Shown: one piece after another, positions 1 to 8,235 of the stretch
Layout: every line of letters begins with the position of its first letter
Numbering within the stretch: position 1 is the first letter of the stretch
NCBI GenBank assembly: GCA_944382715.1
Contig: CALWNC010000004.1
Location: forward strand, 51,960 to 115,959
DNA: 64,000 nucleotides
Reading direction: 5' to 3'
Source: an uncultured Clostridia bacterium
GTDB lineage: Bacteria > Bacillota > Clostridia > Christensenellales > UBA1242
Made by a program: the position numbers and the translations under genes
Notes under the pieces: model-generated
Told to the model about the DNA's origin: nothing
What the model saw: the letters and a program-made list of their open reading frames with translations, nothing else
Databases searched by the model: none

Positions 1-562
1 TTGTTCTCCTTGACTTTTGTACGGCAAGATCTTCTAGTATTGCTCCAACACCATACAAAAACATAACTGCAACTGCTTCAACATATTCACCTATTATAAA
101 TGCACCTATTGAAGCTATACTCATTAAAAAGTTTTCATCAAAAATTTTTCCATTTAAAATATTTCTACCTGCAGAAATCAAAACTTTGTAACTAACCAAA
201 ATATAATCTGCCAAATAAATTATTACTTTTAGCCAAGTTATTGAAACAAAATAATTCAAAATAAGAACAATAAATGCAAGTGTAAGTTTAAAAATATTAA
301 ACTCCCTTTCCTGTTTTTCTCTTCTCGCAATATCTTCTTCATCTTCATAATCCAAAATTTCAATGGAATGGTCAAACAGATGAATTGTATCTTTTACCTT
401 GGATAAAATTTGTTCAGGTTCATCAGAATCAATATGTAGCTTTAAAATTTTGGTAACAAAATTAATTTCCACTTGAACACTTTCGATTTGATTTAGATTT
501 TGCTCTAATGCAAGAGCACAACCTGCACAGTGTATCTTTAATAATTTAAATTTATAATCCAT
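1..562 (-). CDS. Heavy-metal P-type ATPase, N-terminal part (cut by window edge)
   Basis: Only the first ~187 codons are in the window; the frame stays open to position 1. The N-terminus is a heavy-metal-associated (HMA) domain with a CxxC metal site (Cys12-Ala-Gly-Cys15). It is followed by a charged linker rich in Asp, Glu and Arg, then hydrophobic segments leading to the start of a membrane domain (a run around GAFIIGEYVEA). This is the layout of CadA/ZntA-type Zn/Cd/Pb exporters of the P1B class. The ATG at 560-562 has a GGAAGG ribosome site just upstream. It starts 9 bp after the rlmH stop, so the two are probably co-transcribed. The catalytic DKTG and the metal-selectivity motif lie outside the window, so the substrate cannot be fixed. 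Confidence 0.85.
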   Translation of the reverse strand, partial: MDYKFKLLKIHCAGCALALEQNLNQIESVQVEINFVTKILKLHIDSDEPEQILSKVKDTIHLFDHSIEILDYEDEEDIARREKQEREFNIFKLTLAFIVLILNYFVSITWLKVIIYLADYILVSYKVLISAGRNILNGKIFDENFLMSIASIGAFIIGEYVEAVAVMFLYGVGAILEDLAVQKSRRT

Positions 563-571
563 AATACCTTC

Positions 572-1030
572 CTACTTATGATAAGGCAATCCATTTATAA
601 TTGTAAATGCTCTATAAATTTGCTCACAAACAACAACGCGAAATAATTGATGTGGATATGTTATCTTACCAAAACTAAGTATAAGTGATGCTTTATTTAA
701 TATACTTTCAGATAACCCATTTGAGCCACCAATAACAAAACTTATCTCACTAGTTCCTGAAACTTGTTTACTCTCTATAAAGTTCGCGATTTCTGGACTT
801 GAAAGCATTTTACCTCTCATATCTAAACAAACAATAGTGCCACTACATTTTTTTATTAATCTTTCACTTTCAATTTCATTTTTTCGAGCATTGTTAGTTT
901 CTCTAGACTCTTCCTCAACTTCACAAATTTTAAAACTACAAAAGCGAGATAAGCGTTTAGAATATTCTTCAATTGCATTAGTAAAAAAAGCTTCCTTAAT
1001 TTTGCCAACACAAACAATATTAATTTTCAT
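572..1030 (-). CDS. rlmH: 23S rRNA (pseudouridine1915-N3)-methyltransferase RlmH
   Basis: RlmH is a SPOUT methyltransferase that methylates pseudouridine 1915 in helix 69 of 23S rRNA, on assembled 70S ribosomes. The 152-residue length fits the family (~155-160). The N-terminal MKINIVCVGKIKEAFF and the FVIGGSNGL loop (about residues 98-106) are typical of the SAM-binding trefoil knot. The protein ends in Leu-Pro-Tyr-His-Lys, and this YHK tail is a family hallmark. There is no strong ribosome site before the ATG at 1030, but the protein start matches the family. It lies directly upstream of the P-type ATPase gene. Confidence 0.95.
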   Translation of the reverse strand: MKINIVCVGKIKEAFFTNAIEEYSKRLSRFCSFKICEVEEESRETNNARKNEIESERLIKKCSGTIVCLDMRGKMLSSPEIANFIESKQVSGTSEISFVIGGSNGLSESILNKASLILSFGKITYPHQLFRVVVCEQIYRAFTIINGLPYHK

Positions 1031-1257
1031 ACAATTTAATTATAAACTATTCCCTATTATTTTGCAATGGTTTAATTGTCAAAAAAGCCTAAAATTAAAT
1101 ATAATATTACTTCTTAAAAGCAGAATTTGATTTTAAAATAATTTATTATTGAATATAGTAAAAATACAACTTAAAAATTTTGTAACTAATTGTATATTAA
1201 GTTTTCTAATTAATGTTTTTTTACAAATTTTAGTAGTTTGAATTTAAAATTAATTGA

Positions 1258-1281
1258 ATTATAACAAAATTATGTTATAAT
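1258..1281 (+). promoter_or_regulatory. Promoter with overlapping palindrome (operator candidate)
   Basis: ATTATAAC, an 8-bp spacer and GTTATAAT form a perfect 8+8 bp dyad. Its right arm contains a consensus TATAAT -10 box (1276-1281). A weak -35 (TTGAAT, 1254-1259) sits 16 bp upstream. A strong AAAGGAG ribosome site and the ABC transporter ATG follow. A repressor bound here would block RNA polymerase. The dyad and boxes are seen; the regulatory role is inferred. Confidence 0.5.
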
Positions 1282-1312
1282 TAAAATAATAGGTTAAAGG
1301 AGTGGGTAATAT

Positions 1313-2014
1313 ATGAGTTATTTATCACTTGAAAATGTTTCAAAAGAATATAATAGTGATGCTGGCAAATTTTTAGCACTATCAGATGTTACTTTTGAAC
1401 TTGAGAAGGGAGAATTTGTAGTAATATTAGGTCCAAGTGGTGCAGGAAAAACCACCTTGCTTAATCTTTTAGGTGGAATGGATTCAGTTTCAAGTGGAAC
1501 TATTATTCTTGATGGGAAAAATATATCACATTTTTCTAAAAAAGAACTTACTCTTTATAGAAGAACCGATGTGGGATTTGTTTTTCAGTTTTATAATTTA
1601 ATGCCAAACTTAACTGCCCTTGAAAATGTGGAACTAGCAACAGAAATTTGCAAAGATGCACTCTCTCCTGCTGAAATGCTTTCAAATGTAGGTCTTGGCG
1701 ATAAGCTTAAAAATTTTCCTGCTCAACTTTCTGGTGGTGAGCAACAGAGAGTTTCTATTGCAAGAGCCATTGCAAAAAATCCAAAAATACTACTTTGTGA
1801 TGAACCAACTGGTGCACTAGACTATGCAACTGGCAAAACAATACTACAACTTTTATATGACACTTCGAAAAAACAAAACAAACTCGTTATTGTCGTAACA
1901 CATAATCAGGCTTTGAAAGATATGGCAGATAAGGTTATAAGAATTAAAAATGGAAAGATTGAAAAAATTGAAATAAACAGTAATCCAAAACCAATTATGG
2001 AGATAGAGTGGTAA
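1313..2014 (+). CDS. ABC transporter ATP-binding protein (LolD/MacB type)
   Basis: A single 233-residue nucleotide-binding domain. Walker A is GPSGAGKT (residues 40-47), the Q-loop is in [11 protein letters not shown], the signature is LSGGEQQR (~139-146), and Walker B is [11 protein letters not shown]. The GALD form and the small size are typical of the MacB/LolD/FtsE branch, which pairs with FtsX-type permeases. The permease gene begins 1 bp after this stop, so the pair is one operon. In Firmicutes such pairs often handle antimicrobial peptides or lipoproteins; the substrate here is unknown. AAAGGAGTGGG lies before the ATG. Confidence 0.92.
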   Translation: MSYLSLENVSKEYNSDAGKFLALSDVTFELEKGEFVVILGPSGAGKTTLLNLLGGMDSVSSGTIILDGKNISHFSKKELTLYRRTDVGFVFQFYNLMPNLTALENVELATEICKDALSPAEMLSNVGLGDKLKNFPAQLSGGEQQRVSIARAIAKNPKILLCDEPTGALDYATGKTILQLLYDTSKKQNKLVIVVTHNQALKDMADKVIRIKNGKIEKIEINSNPKPIMEIEW

Positions 2015-2015
2015 T

Positions 2016-3785
2016 ATGAGAAAACTATCAAAATCAAACCTTAGAATGTTTTTAAAGCAAGCAACAAGATTTTTTACAATCGTTGCAATGGTTTTTGTAA
2101 GCATTGGTTTAATGTCTGGGATTGGTAGTGCAAAAGATAAAATTGACCTTGCTATAAATGAATATTATTTAGATCAAAATATTTCTGATTTTATCTTTAT
2201 TAGTACAAACCAAACAGGATTTAGTAGTGATGAAATTCAGCAAATTAGTGATACTTTTGGAGAAGATAATCTGCAAACTAGTTTTTGTTTTGACACTACT
2301 ATTGATGACAAAATAACAAGAATATATTGCTACGATTTAAACTCTCAAACTATAAATAATTTAGAGCTTATAAGTGGTAGATTACCTACTGCAAGCAATG
2401 AAATTGTAGTTGAAAGAAAAACAGATACAATACAAAGTTATGAACTTAATCAACAAATCAGCATTGATTTGCTGGGAATGGGACAGAGTGTAACTTACAC
2501 TGTGGTTGGTATTGTACAAAATCCATTAATTTTAACGCTGAAAAATGAGCCAAGTTTTATTGAGGGTGAAAATATTGAAAATGTAATTTATATAAATAAT
2601 TCATTTTTAGTCAATAATATTTCAGTTACTATTGAGGATCGTAATTTATTTTCTTCATATTCGCTTGCTTATGAAGATAAGATTAATGAAATTAAATCTA
2701 ATATAAACCTAGAAAACACAGAAATCTTGACATTATATGAAAATAGTGGCTTATATTCAATGCACATTTATGCCGACAAAATTGGAAAAATAGGATTAAT
2801 CTTTGACCTATTCTTTATGTTAGTTACTGCCCTTGTTATTTATTCTACTATGTCAAGGCTTATTGATGAAGAAAGAGGTCAAATTGCTTGTTTAAAAACG
2901 CTTGGCTATTCTGATTCAAAAATTCTTGGAAGATACCTGATCTTTATTTTACTAGCAACAATATTTGGCAGTGCGTTAGCATTTGCTATTGGTGACGGTT
3001 TAGCACGAGTTCTTTACTACGCTTTTAATATGCAATACTCTATGCCAGAATTTCCAATACAAGTAAGTTATATTTACTTCATTGTGGCAGTTATACTTAT
3101 GTTACTCATCTCTTTACTTGTAACTTTTCTCTCAGGAAAGAGAGTTACTTCGACCCAACCTGCAATCCTTTTAACACCAAAAGCCCCAAAACCGGGCAAA
3201 AAAGTTATACTTGAAAAAATTCCTTTTATTTGGAACAAACTTAGTTTTAAATACAAATCAAGTTTTAGAAATGTATTATTATTTAAAAGTAGATTTTTAA
3301 TGACAGTAATTTCAATTATTGGTTCAACTATTTTGGTTTTATCAGGTCTTGGACTTTTAGATAATGCATTAAAAGTAGAAAATTCAGATGCACTTGTATA
3401 CATCTCAGTTATTCTTGTTGTATTTGCTGGAATACTTTGTGCACTTGTAATTTATAATATAACAAATATAAATATAAGTGAAAGAAATAGAGAGATTTCC
3501 ACTTTAATGGTTTTAGGTTATAAAGATGGTGAAGTTTCTGGTTACATTTTTCGTGAAATCTATATTATGAGTATAATAGGTGCAATTATAGGACTTCCAC
3601 TAGGCTATGCATTCCTTTCCTTCCTTTTTGATTATATTTCATTTGGTTCAGTTGCCGATGTTAATTGGTGGACATGGGTTTTAACTCCTATAATTACTAT
3701 AATTTTTGCAATAATCTCTTCACTACTTCTTTACAGAAAAATAATTAAGACCGATATGAATAAATCTTTAAAAATATTAGATTAA
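2016..3785 (+). CDS. FtsX-family ABC transporter permease
   Basis: A 589-residue membrane protein that partners the ATPase directly upstream. An N-terminal membrane segment (about residues 18-37) is followed by a ~220-residue extracytoplasmic MacB-like region. Two FtsX-like three-helix blocks follow, the first around residues 260-375 and the second at the C-terminus around 430-585. The stretch IACLKTLGYSDSKI between helices is typical of FtsX domains, and EISTLMVLGYKDGEV is its equivalent in the second block. It probably acts as a mechanotransmission-type transporter rather than a classical channel. The start is coupled to the ATPase stop. Confidence 0.88.
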   Translation: MRKLSKSNLRMFLKQATRFFTIVAMVFVSIGLMSGIGSAKDKIDLAINEYYLDQNISDFIFISTNQTGFSSDEIQQISDTFGEDNLQTSFCFDTTIDDKITRIYCYDLNSQTINNLELISGRLPTASNEIVVERKTDTIQSYELNQQISIDLLGMGQSVTYTVVGIVQNPLILTLKNEPSFIEGENIENVIYINNSFLVNNISVTIEDRNLFSSYSLAYEDKINEIKSNINLENTEILTLYENSGLYSMHIYADKIGKIGLIFDLFFMLVTALVIYSTMSRLIDEERGQIACLKTLGYSDSKILGRYLIFILLATIFGSALAFAIGDGLARVLYYAFNMQYSMPEFPIQVSYIYFIVAVILMLLISLLVTFLSGKRVTSTQPAILLTPKAPKPGKKVILEKIPFIWNKLSFKYKSSFRNVLLFKSRFLMTVISIIGSTILVLSGLGLLDNALKVENSDALVYISVILVVFAGILCALVIYNITNINISERNREISTLMVLGYKDGEVSGYIFREIYIMSIIGAIIGLPLGYAFLSFLFDYISFGSVADVNWWTWVLTPIITIIFAIISSLLLYRKIIKTDMNKSLKILD

Positions 3786-3818
3786 AAAAAACTACAAAAA
3801 TTTGTAGTTCTTTTTTTG
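3786..3818. terminator. Bidirectional intrinsic terminator
   Basis: ACTACAAA and TTTGTAGT arms form a hairpin flanked by A8 on the left and T7 on the right. It directly follows the permease stop and also lies 56 bp past the htpG stop, so it can serve both converging genes. Confidence 0.75.
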
Positions 3819-3873
3819 AAAATTTTAAAAATTTAAGAGCTTTTTTAGGCTAATTTAATACATTTTGCGTTTT

Positions 3874-5754
3874 TTATATCATGAATTTTGTTGCAAGCTC
3901 AACAAATCTACCCATATCCTCAACAGGCAACCCTTCAATTAATTTTGCCTCATCAAGCAACACTTCTGCAAGTTCCTTCAAATCATCTTTATTGGTTTCA
4001 AAGAGATTTTTAAGCTTATCATATATCTTATGTTCCCTATTAATTTCTAGAACTTTTTTAGCACGAACACTTTGTGCGTTTAAGTCACCTTCTGGCATAT
4101 TTCTAAACACTTTCTCCATTTCAAGTGAAACTTCACCTTCTGTTGAAAGACAAACTGGGTGATTGCCTAGTTTTTTAGATAATTTAACATCAAAAACTTC
4201 TCCTGTTAAAGTTTCCTTTAAAAAGTCAATTAATGGCTTATCTTCATCTGTAATTTCTTCTGTCGCATTTTCAATTCCAGTGTCACCATCTGTAACATTT
4301 TTAAATTCTTTTTCATTATAAACTCCAATATATTTAATTGCAAATTCATCAACATTTTCTGTCATACACAAAACATCGTAGCCACTATTTAATACTTTTT
4401 CAGTCTGAGGCATTTTCTTAATACTAATAATTGACGAACCAGTTGCATAATAAATATATTTTTGTCCTTCTACCATATTATTTACATAGTCTTTAAATGT
4501 AATGAGCTTATCTTGTTTAATAGAATAGAACATAATCAAATCTTGAAGTTTATCTTTATCCATTCCCCAATTATTATAAACTCCTACTTTGAGTTGAAGT
4601 CCATAAACTTTATAAAATTCTTCATATTTTTGCCTATCATTGTCACACATATCTTGAAGTTCTTTTCTAATCTGTTTTTCAATATTACTAGCAATTCTCT
4701 GCAATTGCCTATCATGTTGAACGGTTTCACGCGAAATGTTAAGTGAAAGTTCACAGTCTACCAAGCCTTGAACAAATCCAAAATACTCTGGAATTAGGTC
4801 TTTACATTTGTCCATTATAAGTACGCCATTAGAATAAAGCTTTAAGCCTCTCTCAAAGTACTTAGAAAAATATGCTTCTGGACACTTTTTTGGAATATAT
4901 AGTAGTGCCTTATAGTCAACTGCACCCTCCACATCAATATGAAAATGCATAAATGGGTCCATATAATCATATGTTAAATCTTTATAAAATTGATTATATT
5001 CTTCTTCAGTAATTTCATTTTTAGGCTTTCTCCAAAGAGGAACCATTGAATTAATAGTTTCCCATTCAAGTTTTGTTTCTATCTTTTTATTTGGATTGTC
5101 TTCTGTATTTTCAGGTGAAGAAACAGGAACTTCTTGTTGAATTTTAATTGGATAGTGAATATAATCTGAGTATTTTTTTATTAACTCTCTTTGTTTGTAA
5201 TACTCCAAAAATTCACTATATTTATCATCATCAGTATCTTCTTTTAGATATATAATAATGTCTGTTCCATAACCTTCTCTTTCAGCAGGTGTAATTTCAT
5301 AACCTTGTGTTCCATTACTCTCCCACATATTTGCAGTGTCAGAGCCATAAGCTTTTGAAATAACTTGAACTTTACTTGCAACCATAAAGACAGAATAAAA
5401 TCCAACACCAAATTGCCCAATGATGTCTATATCCTCTTTCTTTTCATTTTCATTTTTAAATGCAAGAGATCCACTTCTAGCAATTGTACCGAGATTACTT
5501 TCAAGCTCCTCTGCCGTCATTCCAATACCATTATCACTAAATGTTAAAACTCTATTTTCTTTATCTGACTTTATTTTAATGTCAAAGTCCCCTCTATTAA
5601 GCCCTATGTTTTCTGATAAACTTTTATAGTATAATTTATCAATCGCATCTGAGCAGTTTGAAATTAATTCCCTAAAAAATATTTCTTTATGAGTATAGAT
5701 AGAATTTATCATCATATCAAGAATTTTTTTTGATTCAGTTTTAAAATTTTTCAT
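3874..5754 (-). CDS. htpG: Hsp90-family chaperone HtpG
   Basis: An ATP-dependent cytosolic chaperone of 626 residues, the usual bacterial length. The N-terminal GHKL ATPase shows the conserved ELISNCSDAIDKL helix, DNGIGMT (~residues 74-80) and the GQFGVGFYS lid/glycine motif (~113-121). The middle domain contains NISRETVQHDRQL, which carries the conserved catalytic-loop Arg. The C-terminal dimerisation part is complete. A GGAAG ribosome site precedes the ATG. A near-consensus promoter and a CIRCE-like operator lie upstream, which indicates HrcA heat-shock control. Confidence 0.97.
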   Translation of the reverse strand: MKNFKTESKKILDMMINSIYTHKEIFFRELISNCSDAIDKLYYKSLSENIGLNRGDFDIKIKSDKENRVLTFSDNGIGMTAEELESNLGTIARSGSLAFKNENEKKEDIDIIGQFGVGFYSVFMVASKVQVISKAYGSDTANMWESNGTQGYEITPAEREGYGTDIIIYLKEDTDDDKYSEFLEYYKQRELIKKYSDYIHYPIKIQQEVPVSSPENTEDNPNKKIETKLEWETINSMVPLWRKPKNEITEEEYNQFYKDLTYDYMDPFMHFHIDVEGAVDYKALLYIPKKCPEAYFSKYFERGLKLYSNGVLIMDKCKDLIPEYFGFVQGLVDCELSLNISRETVQHDRQLQRIASNIEKQIRKELQDMCDNDRQKYEEFYKVYGLQLKVGVYNNWGMDKDKLQDLIMFYSIKQDKLITFKDYVNNMVEGQKYIYYATGSSIISIKKMPQTEKVLNSGYDVLCMTENVDEFAIKYIGVYNEKEFKNVTDGDTGIENATEEITDEDKPLIDFLKETLTGEVFDVKLSKKLGNHPVCLSTEGEVSLEMEKVFRNMPEGDLNAQSVRAKKVLEINREHKIYDKLKNLFETNKDDLKELAEVLLDEAKLIEGLPVEDMGRFVELATKFMI

Positions 5755-5790
5755 ATTACACTTCCTTTTAGCAATATTATTCTTTTATTG

Positions 5791-5817
5791 TTAGCACTCT
5801 AAACTAGTAACTGCTAA
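5791..5817 (-). promoter_or_regulatory. CIRCE-like operator (HrcA binding site) of htpG
   Basis: The left arm TTAGCACTC (5791-5799) is a perfect CIRCE half-site. After the standard 9-bp spacer, the right arm AACTGCTAA (5809-5817) matches the consensus GAGTGCTAA except at two positions. It lies just downstream of the htpG -10 box, where HrcA would block transcription. Confidence 0.8.
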
Positions 5818-5818
5818 T

Positions 5819-5847
5819 AATATAATCTTATTTTTTTTATTTGTCAA
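5819..5847 (-). promoter_or_regulatory. htpG promoter, SigA type
   Basis: On the minus strand TTGACA (5842-5847), a 17-bp spacer and TATATT (5819-5824) form a near-consensus vegetative promoter. The CIRCE-like element begins 1 bp after the -10 box. Confidence 0.75.
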
Positions 5848-5965
5848 CAAAATTTATTAAATCTTTAATAAAAATTTTATTGTTTATTTTATACTTTACA
5901 AAATAATATATAAATGTTAAAATTGTGCTATAAAATTTAATAAACAAAAATTAACGAGGATTATT

Positions 5966-6859
5966 ATGGAAAATTATATTATTTCTACCGATTCCACCAG
6001 TGACTTTTATGCTGATGAAATTGAAAAGTATCATCTTTATGTTGGCAAATTAAATTATTCAATGACCAAAAATAATGAAACAATTGAATATCTTGATGAT
6101 TTTAAATCATACGATGAATATGTGGCCTTTTATAACGAACTTAGAAACGGTGTTGTTTCTAAAACTAGTATACTAAATTTGCAAGCTCATATTGATTTAT
6201 TTACACAAATGGCAAAAGACGGAGTAAAAAATGCCATTCATATTACTCAAGGTATGGGATTAAGTCCTACTGTTACGAATGCAGAACTAGCTATTGAAGA
6301 GGTTAAAAAGACATATCCTGATATTAATTATGTTGCCATTGAAAGCAATACTACCACTTTTGCTGAGGGTTATCTTGTTGAAATTGCTATGAAGCTTAGA
6401 GATAGTGGCTATACCATGGAACAAACAATTGATAAAATTAATGAACTTAAGCACAAAAATCAACATTTTGTAGTTGTAGACGACTTAATGTATTTAAAAA
6501 GGGGTGGCAGAATTAGTGGACCAAAAGCAGTTATAGGAACTATTTTACAAGTAAAGCCAATAATTGAATTTACAAAAGAAGGTAAACTTGAAATTATAAG
6601 AAAAGAAAAAGGTACAAAGAAGGCATTCAAATCAATAATACAAGAAATAAAGGATAACTTTACTATAAATAAAGAATTTAATAAAGTGTTTGTTGGTCAT
6701 ACAGACAATTTAGAAGGTGCAAAAACACTTGCTAATATGTTTGAAGAAGAATTTCATATCAAGCCTGAAATTAGAATCATTGGACCAATTATTGGAACAC
6801 ACCTTGGGCCAAATACAGTTGCTCTTAGTTTTGTTTCCAACGAAGAAAGAATGTATTAA
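5966..6859 (+). CDS. DegV-family fatty-acid-binding protein
   Basis: A 297-residue protein of the DegV/FakB family, which bind a fatty acid and can present it to a FakA kinase for acyl-phosphate formation. The N-terminal ISTDSTSDF is the family signature. ITQGMGLSPT and the VVVDDLMYLKRGGRIS stretch (about residues 170-186) match the ligand-binding and domain-closing segments. GAGG-type ribosome site (GAGGATTATT) before the ATG. It is transcribed divergently from htpG and appears monocistronic, with a terminator downstream. Whether a FakA partner exists cannot be told from the window. Confidence 0.92.
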   Translation: MENYIISTDSTSDFYADEIEKYHLYVGKLNYSMTKNNETIEYLDDFKSYDEYVAFYNELRNGVVSKTSILNLQAHIDLFTQMAKDGVKNAIHITQGMGLSPTVTNAELAIEEVKKTYPDINYVAIESNTTTFAEGYLVEIAMKLRDSGYTMEQTIDKINELKHKNQHFVVVDDLMYLKRGGRISGPKAVIGTILQVKPIIEFTKEGKLEIIRKEKGTKKAFKSIIQEIKDNFTINKEFNKVFVGHTDNLEGAKTLANMFEEEFHIKPEIRIIGPIIGTHLGPNTVALSFVSNEERMY

Positions 6860-6945
6860 AATAAATTTAATATTTTTAATATTTATCTTGGTCATAAAAT
6901 TTAAATAATTAATTTACTTTTTAATAAAAAATATAGAATATTTAT

Positions 6946-6983
6946 AAAAAACAGCATTTTCAAATAAGAATTGCTGTTTTTTT
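6946..6983 (+). terminator. Intrinsic terminator after degV-type gene
   Basis: AAAAACAGCA and TGCTGTTTTT arms form a stem with a T7 tail, about 90 bp past the degV stop. Confidence 0.75.
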
Positions 6984-7162
6984 GCTAAATTAATAATCTT
7001 GCTCTACATTGTACAATGTTTAATATTATCAACTTATGTTTTATCAACAACTATTTTAATTACTCTTAGAAAAAAAATAACTTTATTTACAAAAATTTTA
7101 ATATTTTAAGGTTTTGTGCTTTCTATAATATTTTAATTTGAAACTATAAAATATGAAAGATA

Positions 7163-7191
7163 TTGACTTTACATAAAATAACTGATAAAAT
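7163..7191 (+). promoter_or_regulatory. SigA-type promoter of the kinase/nucleotidyltransferase operon
   Basis: TTGACT (7163-7168), 17 bp, TAAAAT (7186-7191). Transcription would start near 7198, about 30 bp before the first gene. Confidence 0.7.
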
Positions 7192-7228
7192 GAGATAAAT
7201 ATAAAATTTCTAAGATATGTGGAGTATA

Positions 7229-8233
7229 ATGAAAAAAATTATAAAAACCATAAAGACTAATAAAGGTTCCTATTATATAATTGAAGATGAATTAAATAAT
7301 AAATCTTTTAAAAAGCAAATTAAAAATGGAATTCTTAATGAAATTGAAGGTTATAATTTTATTAAATACTATTATAATGTACCAAAATTGTTAGAATATA
7401 ATATTGTTGATAAAGAAATCACCTATGAATTTAATGATGATTTATTTTACAATACTATGCACCAAGGACTATTTGGGGATTCCCCTTTTAATCAAAATAA
7501 AATAATAAATGTTTTAACTTCAAATTTTAGAAACTTTAAATTTCAAAATGAGAATATTTCTAAAAACTCTATATTCTTTCTTAGAAGAATATCAAATATT
7601 TCGGAATATTTAACCCAAAGCGATAAGGATTTTGAGAAAGATATAATATACAATGGTGAAAACTTAGGAACATTTAAAAATTGTGTAAAGACAATTATAT
7701 ATTCACTTACACAAAATAACATTGTTCCATTCATTATATCACAAGGAGACCCAACCGATTTAAATATTTCTATAAATGGAACTATAACAGATTTTGAAAC
7801 TGCAGGAGATAATTCATTAATTAATGAAATTGCAATATTTTTAGGTTGTTATTTAGTTAATTGTTATTACTACTACATAAAATATATGAACTCCCCACAT
7901 AAACAATATACAGAAACACTTGAAAAATATAAAAATTTAGTTAGATGTGATTTTATAGAAACTGAAAAAAGTCTAGAAATTAATTTTTCAAAGCTTCTTC
8001 CAGATAAAGTAAAAAATTTTATTCTTGCCTACTTAAAACAAGTTAAAGATTTAGAAATTATAAATAGTGGTTTTAAATTAGGACCATATGTTGCAATGAG
8101 AATGATAACACCTGTTGATATTACAAATGTTAGTGATAAAAGCGACAGATATTTACTTTTTGCATTAACAGCTTTATTTACAAAAAAATATGTTACATTA
8201 GCTGATATTATTAAATTTATTAGGGGGATATAA
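7229..8233 (+). CDS. APH/choline-kinase-like small-molecule phosphotransferase
   Basis: A 334-residue protein I do not recognise as a named enzyme. Residues around 175-200 (SQGDPTDLNI, then ITDFETAGDN) match the Brenner-type catalytic loop and metal-binding DFE of aminoglycoside/choline/homoserine kinases. The usual catalytic-loop His is Gln here (QGD instead of HGD). The N-terminal half is diverged but has a Lys/Glu-rich lobe as expected of such kinases. An ATG four codons upstream (7217) lacks a ribosome site, whereas the ATG at 7229 follows GGAG, so I chose 7229. It ends 2 bp before the fusion gene and is the first gene of a four-gene operon. Substrate unknown; it could be a sugar, nucleoside, amino alcohol or antibiotic. 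Confidence 0.65.
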   Translation: MKKIIKTIKTNKGSYYIIEDELNNKSFKKQIKNGILNEIEGYNFIKYYYNVPKLLEYNIVDKEITYEFNDDLFYNTMHQGLFGDSPFNQNKIINVLTSNFRNFKFQNENISKNSIFFLRRISNISEYLTQSDKDFEKDIIYNGENLGTFKNCVKTIIYSLTQNNIVPFIISQGDPTDLNISINGTITDFETAGDNSLINEIAIFLGCYLVNCYYYYIKYMNSPHKQYTETLEKYKNLVRCDFIETEKSLEINFSKLLPDKVKNFILAYLKQVKDLEIINSGFKLGPYVAMRMITPVDITNVSDKSDRYLLFALTALFTKKYVTLADIIKFIRGI

Positions 8234-8235
8234 TA

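Noticed and set aside
837..1130. 97-codon open frame on the plus strand over rlmH
   Set aside because: Antisense shadow of rlmH; no ribosome site and no family-like sequence.
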